DNA of 12,975 nucleotides from Verrucomicrobiales bacterium (GTDB lineage Bacteria > Verrucomicrobiota > Verrucomicrobiia > Verrucomicrobiales > DEV007), in contig JABDJT010000080.1 in NCBI GenBank assembly GCA_013003335.1, forward strand, positions 1 to 12,975, in the 5' to 3' direction. Positions 12,420-12,975 of this stretch are shown here, piece after piece; positions within the stretch are counted from its first letter, which is position 1, and each line of letters opens with the position of its first letter. The translations under genes and the position numbers were made by a program. The notes under the pieces were generated by a model. The model worked only from the letters and a program-made list of their open reading frames with translations. It did not search any database and was not told where the DNA came from.

Positions 12420-12975
12420 TTAGGCAAGAATCTCATCGATGGGTCCAAACGCAGGATCCGCCACGGGAAATTTCCGGCCATTGATATCAAATTTGCCGGT
12501 CGATTTCAGGCCGAGCGCTTTCAGGTAGGTGTGAAACAAATGACCGGCATCGACTTCGTCTTCGATCACCTCAGTGCCGTTGTCGTTGGTTTTTCCGTAG
12601 GCAAATCCACTCTGAATTCCACACCCGGCGAGACAGACGGACCAGGCGTTCCCCCAGTGGTCGCGGCCGTATCGGGAATTGATTTTTGGAGTGCGCCCGA
12701 ACTCTGACAAAACCACAACGAGCGTGCTGTCGAGCATGCCGCTTTCTTTCAGATCGCTGATGAGCGTCGCGAATGGCTTGTCGAATTCGCCAAGTTGTTC
12801 GTGGTGGAAATTGAAATTCTCGTAGTGGCTGTCGTAGTCGTTGTGTCGGATTTGAACAAACGTGATGTCGTTCTGCAGCAATCGCCGGGCCATCAGGCAT
12901 TGGCGACCGAAGTCATGGGAGCCGTAGCGTTCGCGGTCTTTTTCCGATTCCTTCGACAAATCAAACACGTCCGCG
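12420..12975 (-). CDS. DUF1501 protein, C-terminal part (runs off the window)
   Basis: About 184 codons of the 3' part of a second DUF1501 gene are seen. The reading frame is open to the window edge (ADVFDLSKESEKDRERYG...), so the true start and any Tat signal lie outside; the GTG at 12968 is not a real start. It shares with the complete paralogue at 9419-10798 the blocks LSEFGRTPKINSRYGRDHWGN, FGRQCLMARRLL and VRH-like VQIRHNDYDSH, and it ends near GPIDEILA. The overlap corresponds roughly to residues 260-459 of that paralogue. In this phylum such genes often follow a DUF1549/DUF1553 cytochrome-type gene; whether that is so here cannot be seen. The 117 bp between it and the Gfo/Idh/MocA start contains repeat copy E and nothing else I can identify. 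Confidence 0.88.
   Translation of the reverse strand, partial: ADVFDLSKESEKDRERYGSHDFGRQCLMARRLLQNDITFVQIRHNDYDSHYENFNFHHEQLGEFDKPFATLISDLKESGMLDSTLVVVLSEFGRTPKINSRYGRDHWGNAWSVCLAGCGIQSGFAYGKTNDNGTEVIEDEVDAGHLFHTYLKALGLKSTGKFDINGRKFPVADPAFGPIDEILA

Overview
The window is a gene-dense stretch of a bacterial chromosome with moderate-to-high GC content. The gene mix points to the Planctomycetota/Verrucomicrobiota group, and I favour Verrucomicrobiota. The markers are a secreted DUF1080 (3-keto-glycoside hydrolase type) protein, two DUF1501 proteins, a Tat-exported Gfo/Idh/MocA protein, an OpcA homologue and few clear Shine-Dalgarno sites. The phylum is inferred from family content; no rRNA or marker phylogeny is available here.

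Layout from left to right: the 5' end of a secreted DUF1080 gene (minus), sufU (minus), bioA (plus, divergent from sufU), an EI24/CysZ-type membrane protein (plus), a ketose 3-epimerase-like TIM-barrel protein (plus), a UbiA-like membrane protein (minus), tRNA-Leu(UAG) (plus), a small single-pass membrane protein of 86 aa (plus), a PdeM-like metallophosphoesterase (minus), lysS (plus, divergent), opcA (minus, convergent with lysS), a secreted alpha/beta-hydrolase esterase (plus, divergent from opcA), a complete Tat-type DUF1501 protein (minus), a Tat-type Gfo/Idh/MocA oxidoreductase (minus) and the 3' part of a second DUF1501 gene (minus). No intergenic gap exceeds about 120 bp.

Most genes are housekeeping: Fe-S cluster assembly, biotin synthesis, lysyl-tRNA charging and pentose-phosphate pathway support. 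The right end, plus the DUF1080 gene at the left end, has the secreted or Tat-exported carbohydrate-processing character common in this group. Only Gfo/Idh/MocA followed by DUF1501 (22 bp gap) looks like a clear operon.

The most unusual feature is a dispersed, partly palindromic repeat of about 31-43 bp that occurs five times in 13 kb, each time at the 3' end of a gene. Its arms read AACAGGGT...ACCCTGTT and its loop is also conserved. In three unrelated genes (sufU, bioA and the metallophosphoesterase) the repeat reaches into the coding frame. It supplies the last residues, starting Glu-Ser-Thr-Gly, and the stop codon, which falls in the repeat's loop. I do not recognise this as a named repeat family. 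It behaves like a REP/BIME-type element specialised for, or tolerated at, gene 3' ends.
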